The translations under genes and the position numbers were made by a program. Positions 1 to 7,854 of a stretch of DNA of 50,270 nt are shown here, one piece after another (positions within the stretch are counted from its first letter, which is position 1; each line of letters starts with the position of its first letter). The DNA comes from an uncultured Acidimicrobiales bacterium. Its GTDB lineage: Bacteria > Actinomycetota > Acidimicrobiia > Acidimicrobiales > SHLQ01. The DNA is taken from assembly GCA_938038815.1 (NCBI GenBank), contig CALHTF010000108.1:1-50270 (forward strand), in the 5' to 3' direction. Under the pieces are notes generated by a model. The model did no database searches. It saw only the letters and a list, made by a program, of their open reading frames with translations, and had not been told where the DNA came from.

Positions 1-258
1 GCCAGCGAGCACCACCGGGGCGTCGGCCTCGCCGATGACCCGTTGCATGTCGGCTAACGAGTGATCGCGGGTGTACTCCCCCGGTGTCGGGTCGGACTTG
101 CCGTGGGCCCGCATGTCCCACGCCACCGTGGTGCAGGTGTCAGCCAGGGCCTCGGCGGTGCCGGCCCACGCCTCGGAGGTATCGATCCAGCCGTGGGTGA
201 GGACCACCGTTGGTCCGGTGCCGCGTGTGGTGATTTCGAGGTGATGTTGTTCAGCCAT
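1..258 (-). CDS. alpha/beta hydrolase, N-terminal part (cut by window start)
   Basis: The first 86 codons of a minus-strand gene are present, and the rest lies beyond the left edge. The start is ATG at 258. The visible protein has the alpha/beta-hydrolase opening: a short strand, THGW (the oxyanion-hole HG motif), then WDMRAHGKSD, the usual region after strand 4. The end approaches the nucleophile elbow but stops before the GxSxG serine. It is likely an esterase, epoxide hydrolase or similar enzyme, and the substrate cannot be told. It diverges from the sulfotransferase gene at 293 with only about 34 nt between them, so the two promoters must be very close or shared. Confidence 0.8.
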   Translation of the reverse strand, partial: MAEQHHLEITTRGTGPTVVLTHGWIDTSEAWAGTAEALADTCTTVAWDMRAHGKSDPTPGEYTRDHSLADMQRVIGEADAPVVLAG

Positions 259-292
259 TTGGCGAGCGTAGCGGCCGGAGTACGCTCGCCGG

Positions 293-1447
293 GTGGTCGA
301 CTTTGCCAAACCTGACTTCCTCACGCCCGATGTGTTCTGTGCCGAAGCCTCCGAGCGCACGGGCCTCACCGATTTTGGCGACCCGACGTACCTCGACGGC
401 CTCACCCTGCTGTGCGATGGGCTGCGCCAAGACAAGATGTCGGCGAGCGGGCGGCGATTGCTGGCCGATACGTCGATCAATTATCTGGCCAATCGACTGA
501 GCGTCGTCGACTATCACTCGCAGCACCCGACGCTCAGCGAGCAACCGGTCGAGGCCCCCATCGTCATTCTGGGCTTGCCTCGCACCGGCACGACGGCGAT
601 GAGCTACCTCCTCGGCCAAGACCCCCAGTGGCGTTCGCTGCTCAACTGGGAGGCCATCACCTCGGTGCCGCCACCGACCACCGAAACCCTTCGCACCGAC
701 GCCAGATGCACCGACCTGCTCGAGTTTCAAAAGTCGGTGTTGCCGATGATCGACCCGCCACCGCCACACTGGGAATGGGCCGACGGGCCGACCGAATCCA
801 CGTTCTTGCTCGCCCAGGATTTCAAGGCGGCGATGTGGGAGTCGCGGGTGCCCAACCCGGCGTACCGCGACTTCATCAGCTCGGTCGACATGACCTCGGC
901 GTACGAATACCACCGCAGCGTTTTGCAGGTACTCCAGAGCCAAGCACCCGGCACGTGGGCGCTCAAGATGCCGGCGCACGCCTTCTTTATCGATGCCCTA
1001 CTCAAGGTGTATCCCGACGCTCGAATCATCTGGACCCATCGCGACCCCGCTACGTCGACGGCATCGTTCATGAACCTGCTGGCGTTCTCGCACAAGCTGT
1101 CGATGGGCGAAGCCGATATCGACTGGATCGCCAGCACCACCCCCGAGCGTTTACTCGAACAAGTGACCAGGCCCATGGCGGCGCTGGCCGGTCGAAACGT
1201 GCATCACGTGCACTACCGCGACTACATCGCCGACCCGATGGCTGCCGTCGCAGAGGTCTACGACTGGCTGGGCACCGAGCTCGCCGCCGACGTCGAGACT
1301 TCGATGCGCAACTGGCTCGCCGCCGACCCGCTCGAAGCGTCACGAAAGGCGAGCTACGCCTTGGAAGACTTCGGCCTCGACCGCTCCGAACTCCACACCT
1401 ACTTCGCCGAGTACATCGACACCTTCGACGTCGCGCTCGACTCGTAG
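293..1447 (+). CDS. sulfotransferase family protein
   Basis: This is a 384-residue protein starting at GTG 293. GLPRTGTT at about residues 94-101 matches the 5'-phosphosulfate-binding loop of PAPS-dependent sulfotransferases. THRDPATSTASF further on matches the 3'-phosphate-binding region (R followed by a conserved Ser). The layout is like the Sulfotransfer_3 families common in actinobacteria, which sulfate small molecules, glycolipids or steroid-like substrates. The acceptor is unknown. It ends 2 nt before the convergent molybdopterin-subunit gene and does not look like part of the purine operon. Family assignment is firm, substrate is not. Confidence 0.85.
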   Translation: MVDFAKPDFLTPDVFCAEASERTGLTDFGDPTYLDGLTLLCDGLRQDKMSASGRRLLADTSINYLANRLSVVDYHSQHPTLSEQPVEAPIVILGLPRTGTTAMSYLLGQDPQWRSLLNWEAITSVPPPTTETLRTDARCTDLLEFQKSVLPMIDPPPPHWEWADGPTESTFLLAQDFKAAMWESRVPNPAYRDFISSVDMTSAYEYHRSVLQVLQSQAPGTWALKMPAHAFFIDALLKVYPDARIIWTHRDPATSTASFMNLLAFSHKLSMGEADIDWIASTTPERLLEQVTRPMAALAGRNVHHVHYRDYIADPMAAVAEVYDWLGTELAADVETSMRNWLAADPLEASRKASYALEDFGLDRSELHTYFAEYIDTFDVALDS

Positions 1448-1449
1448 GC

Positions 1450-3699
1450 TTACGGCGCGTCGACCAGCGCGGCGAGCACCATCGACGGGGTGAGCGGGAA
1501 CTCGTTAAACCACACCCCGGTTGCGTCGTGAACTGCGGCGATCACCGCCGGGGCGTAGGTGATGTAGGGCATCTCGGCCATGCCTCGAGCACCCCACGGG
1601 CCCCGAGGGTCGGCGAGCTCCAAGATCACGCTCTCAACGTGTTCGGGAACATCGCCGATGCCCGGAATCAGGTACTGCGAGAGGCGGGGGTTGAGAATGC
1701 GGCCGTCTTGCACCACCAACCGCTCGCTCAGCGTGTAACCGTGGGCCTGGGCCACTGCCCCTTCGACCTGGCCCTGCACGAGCGCCGGGTTGATGGCCCG
1801 TCCGACATCGTGGGTCGACACCACCCGGTCGACCCGGATGTGCCCGGTTTCAACATCGACCGACACCTCGACCACTTGGGCCATATAGCCGTAGGCAAAG
1901 TTCGGTTGGCCGGCGCCGGTTTCGGGGTCGAGAAGCTCGGTAGGCGGTGGTGTGTAGCGGAAGGTGCCGATGGCCGGGCGGGCACCCTCGCGCCAGGCCT
2001 TCTCGGCTTCTTCGGCGGCGCCCAAGATCGAGTTGCCGGCCATAAACGTGAGACGAGACGCCGATGCACTGCCCGAGTCGCCGGTAAACGCTGTGTCGGA
2101 GAAGGTGCCGGTCACCTGGTCGAGCGGGACCCCGGTCGCCTCGGCGGTCATCTGACGAAACGCTTGGTGGGCCCCTTGGCCAACCTCGGCGCCCGAGTGG
2201 AAAATTTCGGCACCGGTCGGGTGATCGTCGCCCTCGTCGCCAAACAAGTGAACCTCGGCCACGCACCGCTCGGGGAAACCAAAGCTGAAGCCGACGTTCT
2301 TGTAGCCGCTGGCGAATCCTCGTCCTCGCCGGACCGCATCGGCGCTCGGGGGAAGTGTGGCGACCGGAGCAAAGCCAGGTACCTCAGCCATCGGTTCGTC
2401 GAACGCCGCCGACTCAGCGCAGGCGTCGATGACCTCGGGCAACGTCACACCTACCGGCATGATTGCCTGGGTAATTCCGTCGCTGCCGTCGCGCAAGGTG
2501 TTGATACGGCGAAGCTCGACCGGGTCGATTTTGAGCGCCTCGGCCAGCTTGTTCATTTGGGTCTCGGCCACAAACGATCCTTGCGGACCACCGAAGCCGC
2601 GGAACGCACCGCCGGGCACGGTTGTGGTGTAGATCGCCTGGCTGTTGATCCGAGCGTTGGGGATCTCGTACGCCCCGCCGACGCTGAGGTGGGCGTTGCC
2701 CAGCACCTTGTTCGACGTGTAGTTGTAGGCGCCGGCGTCGAGCCACACATCGGCTTCGACGGCGGTGATCTTGCCGTCGCTGCTCGCTCCGAGCCGGGCG
2801 TGAATCGTTGCTCGGTGGCGTTTGTGGTGGCCCACGATCGACTCTTCGCGCGACCACTTGCAGTGCACGGGCCGGTCGATGCCTCGCTGCTGAAGTTTCG
2901 AGGCGGCAAGCGCCAGCACGATCTGCAGGGTCATGTCCTCTTTGCCGCCGAACGCCCCGCCGATCGCCGCGTAGATAACCCGCACCTGGTCTTCGTCGAG
3001 GTCGAGAGCGTGGGCGATCTGCTCGCGATCTTCGTGGGTCCACTGACCCGAGGTTTCAACCGTTATCCGACCCTCGTCGTCGATCCACGCCGTCGCCGCT
3101 TCGACCTGTAGATAGGCGTGTTCTTGATACGGAAGCTCGTAGGTTCCCTCGATAACCACGTCGGCCGCCGCCCAGCCCGCCGCAATGTCGCCCTTGTCGA
3201 TGTTGAGCTCGGTGTAGATGTTGCTCTTGGCTTCGGGGTGCACGAGCACCTCGTCGGTGCGGGCAGCTTCGATGTCGCCCACCACAGGCAGCGGTTCCCA
3301 CTCGACCTTGAGCGTGGCGGCACCTTGGGTTGCGGCCTCGGGTGTTTCGGCGACCACGATGGCGATCTTGTCGGCCTCCCATCGGCTCACGTCGCACGCA
3401 ACGGCGGTGCGGCCGGTCGAGTTCAGCCCAACCAACACCGGTTGGTCGAACAGGGTGAGGCCGTATTCGTTTACCGGCACATCGGCCGCGGTGAGCACCA
3501 TAACCACCCCGTCGACCGCCTCGGCCGCCGATGCATCGAAGGCCACCATGCGGGCGTGCGGCTGGTCGGAGAAGACGACCTTGGCGTGCAACGCGTCGGC
3601 CGGAACCCCGTCGGCCGGATACCGAGTCGCGCCGGTAACTTTGCCGGGGCCGTCCTGGCGGATCGGCCGATCGCCCACCCCTCCTGCAACGCCGCTCAC
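1450..3699 (-). CDS. xanthine dehydrogenase-type molybdopterin-binding subunit
   Basis: This 749-residue large subunit belongs to a molybdenum hydroxylase (xanthine dehydrogenase/aldehyde oxidase/CO dehydrogenase family). It begins with the small a/b hammerhead domain (GKVTGATRYPAD), followed by the cofactor-binding domains with GGAFGGKED and GGAFRGFGGPQGSF. Near the C-terminus, GARGMAE carries the glutamate expected at the active site. The Arg of FRGFG is typical of purine-oxidising members, so xanthine or hypoxanthine is a reasonable substrate guess. I chose GTG 3699 because it overlaps the stop of the upstream FAD/2Fe-2S gene as GTGA, whereas a longer reading would run through that gene. 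It is the last gene of the operon and pairs with the upstream gene to make a complete enzyme. Confidence 0.9.
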   Translation of the reverse strand: MSGVAGGVGDRPIRQDGPGKVTGATRYPADGVPADALHAKVVFSDQPHARMVAFDASAAEAVDGVVMVLTAADVPVNEYGLTLFDQPVLVGLNSTGRTAVACDVSRWEADKIAIVVAETPEAATQGAATLKVEWEPLPVVGDIEAARTDEVLVHPEAKSNIYTELNIDKGDIAAGWAAADVVIEGTYELPYQEHAYLQVEAATAWIDDEGRITVETSGQWTHEDREQIAHALDLDEDQVRVIYAAIGGAFGGKEDMTLQIVLALAASKLQQRGIDRPVHCKWSREESIVGHHKRHRATIHARLGASSDGKITAVEADVWLDAGAYNYTSNKVLGNAHLSVGGAYEIPNARINSQAIYTTTVPGGAFRGFGGPQGSFVAETQMNKLAEALKIDPVELRRINTLRDGSDGITQAIMPVGVTLPEVIDACAESAAFDEPMAEVPGFAPVATLPPSADAVRRGRGFASGYKNVGFSFGFPERCVAEVHLFGDEGDDHPTGAEIFHSGAEVGQGAHQAFRQMTAEATGVPLDQVTGTFSDTAFTGDSGSASASRLTFMAGNSILGAAEEAEKAWREGARPAIGTFRYTPPPTELLDPETGAGQPNFAYGYMAQVVEVSVDVETGHIRVDRVVSTHDVGRAINPALVQGQVEGAVAQAHGYTLSERLVVQDGRILNPRLSQYLIPGIGDVPEHVESVILELADPRGPWGARGMAEMPYITYAPAVIAAVHDATGVWFNEFPLTPSMVLAALVDAP

Positions 3700-5159
3700 G
3701 ATGCACTCCGGCGGACGGCTGCCGCCCGCTTTACCGCTTCGATGATCGAGTAGTAGCCGGTGCATCGGCACAGGTTGCCGCTGAGTGCCAGCTTGACTTG
3801 GTCGTCGGTCGGGTCGGGGTTTTCGTCGAGCAAGCTGGCGGCCGCCACCACAAACCCTGGGGTACAGAAGCCGCACTGGGCTGCGAACTCGTCGATGAAT
3901 GCCTGCTGTATTTCGTGCAGTCCATCGTCGGACGCAAGCCCTTCAACGGTGACCACCGAGGAGCCTGCGGCTTGGGGCGAGCTAACCAAACAGCTCATCA
4001 CCGCCTTGCCGTCGAGTTGAACCGTGCAGGCTCCGCACTCGCCTTCGGCGCAGCCTTCTTTCACCCCGTCCGCGCCAGCGGTATCTCGCAGCCAGTCGAG
4101 CAGCGTTGGGTGGGCCGTCGCGGCGGTGTGGGCCACGACAGAGCCGTTCACCAACGTCTCATCAGGACCGATCGACACCGGCGTTTCCGGCGTGTCGAGA
4201 ATGGGTGGCGAGTGGAGCCACATTTCGGCTTGGCGGTTTGCGGCAAGGGTCTGCAACGACCGGCTCACCAAGGTCGCAACGGTGGTGCTGCGATACTCGG
4301 CGGTGGCCCGACCGTCGGTGATCGGTTCGATGTCGGCTGCGACCGCAGTCGCCGCGGCGGCAATGCTGTCATTGTCGAGCCGGTTGCCTACCAGGGCGTG
4401 CTCGAAACCGGTGTTGCCAACAACGGTGGCGGCAACCGAGCCAAGGGCAACTCGAGCCGACTCGACCACGCCATCGCCGGCGAGACCCACCACAAAGCAG
4501 GCATGGATCACCGAGATCGCTTGGGCCTTGCGAAGCCCGAGCTTCACCCAGATGCCGCGCTGGTTCGCCGCAAGTTTCGGAACCCGAATCGCCACGATGA
4601 GCTCACCGGGCTCTATGGCCGGGTCGCGAAACCCGCGGAAGAACTGGTCGACCGCAACCGTTCGAGACACAACAGCACCGCCATCTAGCGACGCGAGTTC
4701 AACCGATGCGTCCAGCGCATGCAGCGCCGAGATCGAGTCGTTGGCCGGACTGGCCGTCACGAGGTTGCCGGCGACGGTGGCGCGGTTCCGAAGCTGAGGC
4801 GAGCCGATCTCCGCACACGCCTGGGCAAGAGGCAAAGCGTGGTCAAACACCTGCGGGTCAGCCACGACTTGATTGTGGGTCACTCCCCCGCCGAGCACGA
4901 GCACATCGCCATCATCGGCAATCGAACCAAAGGCGGGGTCGCCGATCGCATGCAGGTCGATCAAGGTCACCGGGTCGCCGCCACCGCTTCGAGCAAGGTC
5001 GAGCAACAGATCGGTGCCGCCGGCTACCGGGCGAGCACCGGGGTTGTCGCGAAGCATCTCGAGCGCCTCGACCACCGTGGCCGGGCGCAACACCGCGCCG
5101 ACCGGCGTGCCGGGCCGCTGCACATGGTGAAGATGAGTTTCGGTAGCCATGACATCCAT
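3696..5159 (-). CDS. fused FAD-binding and 2Fe-2S subunit of molybdenum hydroxylase
   Basis: The protein has 487 residues. The N-terminal part (about 15-290) is the FAD-binding subunit type, with RPVAGGTDLLLD and GSPQLRNRATVAGN flavin motifs and the CO_deh_flav_C-like tail. The C-terminal part (about 320-480) is a 2Fe-2S subunit: plant-type cluster cysteines near 370, 375, 378 and 390, and the second cluster near 429, 432, 464 and 466 (CGFC, CRC). Eukaryotic XDH has the order Fe-S then FAD, and many bacterial enzymes use two polypeptides; here the order is FAD then Fe-S. Two starts are possible, ATG 5159 or ATG 5150 (MATETH). A long palindrome lies just upstream. The gene is coupled to the next by GTGA and should pass electrons from Mo to NAD or another acceptor. 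Confidence 0.9.
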   Translation of the reverse strand: MDVMATETHLHHVQRPGTPVGAVLRPATVVEALEMLRDNPGARPVAGGTDLLLDLARSGGGDPVTLIDLHAIGDPAFGSIADDGDVLVLGGGVTHNQVVADPQVFDHALPLAQACAEIGSPQLRNRATVAGNLVTASPANDSISALHALDASVELASLDGGAVVSRTVAVDQFFRGFRDPAIEPGELIVAIRVPKLAANQRGIWVKLGLRKAQAISVIHACFVVGLAGDGVVESARVALGSVAATVVGNTGFEHALVGNRLDNDSIAAAATAVAADIEPITDGRATAEYRSTTVATLVSRSLQTLAANRQAEMWLHSPPILDTPETPVSIGPDETLVNGSVVAHTAATAHPTLLDWLRDTAGADGVKEGCAEGECGACTVQLDGKAVMSCLVSSPQAAGSSVVTVEGLASDDGLHEIQQAFIDEFAAQCGFCTPGFVVAAASLLDENPDPTDDQVKLALSGNLCRCTGYYSIIEAVKRAAAVRRSAS

Positions 5160-5164
5160 TTTTC

Positions 5165-5220
5165 CCCGAACTGGGGAGGAAACGCGTACCTATAGGTACC
5201 AGTTTCATCCCCAGTTCGGG
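5165..5220 (-). promoter_or_regulatory. 56-nt near-perfect palindrome before the FAD/2Fe-2S gene
   Basis: The arms 5165-5183 and 5202-5220 are complementary over 19 nt with one mismatch. Between them 5186-5199 (GTACCTATAGGTAC) is itself a perfect palindrome, so almost the whole stretch folds into one long hairpin. It fills the only real gap (74 nt) in an otherwise overlapping operon and ends 5 nt before ATG 5159 on the coding strand. The GGGG that could serve as ribosome-binding site lies inside the stem. On the minus strand it is followed by A residues and not U residues, so it is not a classical terminator for this operon. It may be an operator, an RNA processing site or a translation-masking structure. 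Confidence 0.6.
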
Positions 5221-5233
5221 TTTTGGGGTGATT

Positions 5234-6328
5234 TTAGGTTCGGTCGATTCCGGTGAAGAGGACTCCTACCCGTTCTTTCGACTTCGGGGGTGCAGTCATG
5301 AGGCCGGCGAAGCCGGACGCTCCGGTTGAACACACAGGGACGTCGGTGTGGGCGTGAGCTAGGTCATAGGCGCTGACGATCAGTGTCTCCGGGGCCACTA
5401 CTGGTTCGCCGCCGGTTTCGTGGGTGCGGCGCAGTAATGGCAACCAGTCGTAGGTGACGTCGTCGAGGATGCCGGTGGCGAAGCTCTCGGGGTTGTCCCA
5501 GGCCCACATGTACGAATCGGGGTCGGCTTCGGCAGCCGCAAAGTCGAAGTTCGGAGCCAGCTTGTCCCACGCACGCCGCAACGGCGCACAGCCCTCGGCC
5601 TGCACCGGATGCAACCGAGTCTCGGGCATCGCCAAAGAGACGGCCGTGGCGAGCGCGCCGCCACCAACCTGAATGTAGAGAGCATCGAGACCGCCGGCGT
5701 CGGCAGTCTGGTCGGCAAACTCCCAGCCCAGGGTACGGCCACCGTCGAAGGTGGTAGGCGTATCGGTGCCTTGCACGCTGAACGCCTGTGCTCCGTCGGC
5801 AACGGCCTCTTTGAACCGCAGGTACGCCGGGTCGCCCGCCTCGCCCGGCACTCGTTCGCACCGGTTGATCGTGGCGCCGAGTTCGTGGAGTGCGGTCACC
5901 ACAACTTCGTCGGCCCAGACCGGCACAAACACGTCGAGGTCGCGTCCCATCGCCCGAGCGATAACGCCCGCACCCATCGCCGCGTTGCCGCAGCTTGCGA
6001 TCGCCAAGCGTCCGGCCGGTTCGGCTCCCGCCGCCTCGGCAACGAGCATGTGGATCGCCGCGCCCATCAGATGACGCGCCTTGTGCGAACCACCCACGTT
6101 GTGCGGCTCGGCCTTGATGATCAGCTCAACATCGATGCCCGCCTCTTGGGCCAGCACCGAACCATCGACGATCGGAGTTTCGACAAACCCGGTGCCGTGG
6201 ATCTTGGCGACTTCGGTGTCGAGCCCTTCGACAATCGCCACCCATTGGTCGTCGCTCAGCTGGCCCGACCGCACTGCCTCATAGGAGTCGAGACGCTCGC
6301 GGTACCGCAGAAACGGGTTCAGGCTCAT
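5234..6328 (-). CDS. PLP-dependent fold-type-II enzyme (threonine synthase/dehydratase-like)
   Basis: This 364-residue protein starts at ATG 6328, which overlaps the upstream stop as ATGA. EPHNVGGSHKAR contains the likely Schiff-base lysine (K83). CGNAAMGAG (about 113-121) is the substrate-carboxylate loop, and VGGGALAT is the glycine-rich phosphate-binding loop. This is the tryptophan-synthase-beta superfamily, which includes threonine synthase, serine/threonine dehydratase and diaminopropionate ammonia-lyase (YgeX). In gut purine-degradation loci the YgeX-type lyase turns 2,3-diaminopropionate into pyruvate and ammonia. A similar job here is an inference from context, since the sequence is not close enough for me to call it YgeX. 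It is the last gene before the 56-nt palindrome. Confidence 0.75.
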   Translation of the reverse strand: MSLNPFLRYRERLDSYEAVRSGQLSDDQWVAIVEGLDTEVAKIHGTGFVETPIVDGSVLAQEAGIDVELIIKAEPHNVGGSHKARHLMGAAIHMLVAEAAGAEPAGRLAIASCGNAAMGAGVIARAMGRDLDVFVPVWADEVVVTALHELGATINRCERVPGEAGDPAYLRFKEAVADGAQAFSVQGTDTPTTFDGGRTLGWEFADQTADAGGLDALYIQVGGGALATAVSLAMPETRLHPVQAEGCAPLRRAWDKLAPNFDFAAAEADPDSYMWAWDNPESFATGILDDVTYDWLPLLRRTHETGGEPVVAPETLIVSAYDLAHAHTDVPVCSTGASGFAGLMTAPPKSKERVGVLFTGIDRT

Positions 6329-7854
6329 CCGTGCGATGCGCCAGTGGCGTCGTTGAACTCTTCGATCATCCCGTCCCAGGCGTCGACCAACGGACGCAGA
6401 CCATCCCACCAGTCCGGGCTGCGACGCTTCTCGAAGTCGGGGATCTCAATGCCTTGTTGTTCGACCCAGGTGAAGTAGCCGAGGTTGAACACCCGGTTCT
6501 TCTCCACCTCGCCCATCTCGAGCGTTTCGGTGGGCAGGCCCATCAGGTGATCGTCGAACACCTTGGCACCGTCGTCGTGGTCGAAGCCACCGGCGTAGTG
6601 GGTCGACATGATGCGCTCGCGGTCGGAGTTGTACAGGTCGCTGCCGTCGGTGGCGACCGACATGACCACGTCGTCGCTGCCGAGTCCCCACTGCTTGGCG
6701 GCGGTGATAGCGGCCAAGGTGTTGCAGATCGACGAGTACCCGAAGTCGACCAACATGTTGGTCAACTCGGGGGCCACGCCACGTTCGGCCAAGACCTCTT
6801 TGCCGGCCGGCGTGTTGAACAAGATGTCGAGTCGGTTGGTGCTGTCGTCGCTCACGCCCACCACCAGGTCGGTGTTGGTGACGTTGTGGATCAGCGGTAC
6901 GTGCTTGTCGCCGATGCCCTGGATGTTGTGGTCACCGAAACCGTTGTAAAGCATGGTCGGGCACTCAAGCGCCTCGACCGCCACGATCTTCGAACCGTGC
7001 TGGTCTTTGAGGTAGTCGCCCGCACCCAAGGTGCCGGCCGAACCCGACGCCGACACGTACGCCGCCAGCTTGCCTGGCTGGTCGGCCGTGACATGGTTGA
7101 ACACCTTCTCGAGCGACGGTCCGGTCACGCCGTAGTGACCCAGGTGGTTCGAGAACTCGCTGAACTGGTTGAGGATTACGTTGAGTGGGTCCTGCGACAG
7201 CTCGTTACAAGCGTCGTAGATCTCTTTGACGTTGCTTTCGGTACCGAAGGTCTTGATGACATCTTCGTCGGGGTTGATCGTCCAGCGCTCGAGCCACTCG
7301 AACCGCTCGCGGCTCATGCCCTCGGGCAAAATCGCCACGCCACGACAGCCCATGATCTTTGAGATGGCGATGCCGCCTCGGGCGTAGTTGCCGGTCGAGG
7401 GCCAAATCGCCCGGTTGAGGGTCGGGTCGAACCGGCCGGTCACTAAACGGGCCACCAGGCACGAGTAGGCGGCCAGCACCTTGTGGGCCCGAATCATCGG
7501 GAACCGGTTACCGAAGGCCAGCACGATCCGGGCGTCGACGCCGGTCATCTCGCTCGGCAATTCGATGTGGGTCGGCACGTCGACAAAGCCGGGGAAGTTG
7601 TCACCCTTGGCGTCGGCGTGGGCGTTAAACCAGTGCACCCGAAACAGGTTGCGAGGGTCGGCCGAGTCCTTCTCGACCTCTGACAACTGCGAGGTGATCG
7701 ACTCGGGAATGGTCGACGGATCGCGCAGCTGCGCAAAGGTCGGGAGCACGATGTTGTTCTCGCGAAAGCGGGTGACCGCATTGTCGTACGACGCTCGCCC
7801 GTCGGGGGCGAACTCGCCGAATACAGCAAGGTTTTCTACAGCGGTTTCGGTCAT
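6325..7854 (-). CDS. PLP-dependent enzyme, cysteine synthase-like family (long form)
   Basis: This 509-residue fold-type-II PLP protein is longer than a typical cysteine synthase (about 310) because of an N-terminal extension of about 100 residues and inserts. RAHKVLAAY (K125) is the candidate PLP lysine. PSTGNYARGG (about 152-161) is the substrate-binding loop, and ASGSAGTLGAGDYL is the glycine-rich phosphate loop. It resembles the 'PLP-dependent protein subunit beta' group found in anaerobes and actinobacteria, for which I know no firm activity. It starts with ATGA overlap on ssnA and ends with ATGA overlap on a second PLP enzyme, so the two are made together and may act on successive intermediates or form a complex. 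Confidence 0.75.
   Translation of the reverse strand: MTETAVENLAVFGEFAPDGRASYDNAVTRFRENNIVLPTFAQLRDPSTIPESITSQLSEVEKDSADPRNLFRVHWFNAHADAKGDNFPGFVDVPTHIELPSEMTGVDARIVLAFGNRFPMIRAHKVLAAYSCLVARLVTGRFDPTLNRAIWPSTGNYARGGIAISKIMGCRGVAILPEGMSRERFEWLERWTINPDEDVIKTFGTESNVKEIYDACNELSQDPLNVILNQFSEFSNHLGHYGVTGPSLEKVFNHVTADQPGKLAAYVSASGSAGTLGAGDYLKDQHGSKIVAVEALECPTMLYNGFGDHNIQGIGDKHVPLIHNVTNTDLVVGVSDDSTNRLDILFNTPAGKEVLAERGVAPELTNMLVDFGYSSICNTLAAITAAKQWGLGSDDVVMSVATDGSDLYNSDRERIMSTHYAGGFDHDDGAKVFDDHLMGLPTETLEMGEVEKNRVFNLGYFTWVEQQGIEIPDFEKRRSPDWWDGLRPLVDAWDGMIEEFNDATGASHG

Noticed and set aside
412-3111. Very long plus-strand open frame opposite the molybdopterin-subunit gene
   Set aside because: It is Arg/Gly-rich with no recognisable domain. 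It lies antisense to a clear gene with all expected motifs, so it is a high-GC shadow frame.
5165-5226. Palindrome as a Rho-independent terminator
   Set aside because: A short T run follows only in the plus direction, where no gene ends. In the operon direction A residues follow.
6325-7854. Calling this PLP protein cysteine synthase
   Set aside because: It has a long N-terminal extension and an atypical lysine motif. Only superfamily membership is supported.
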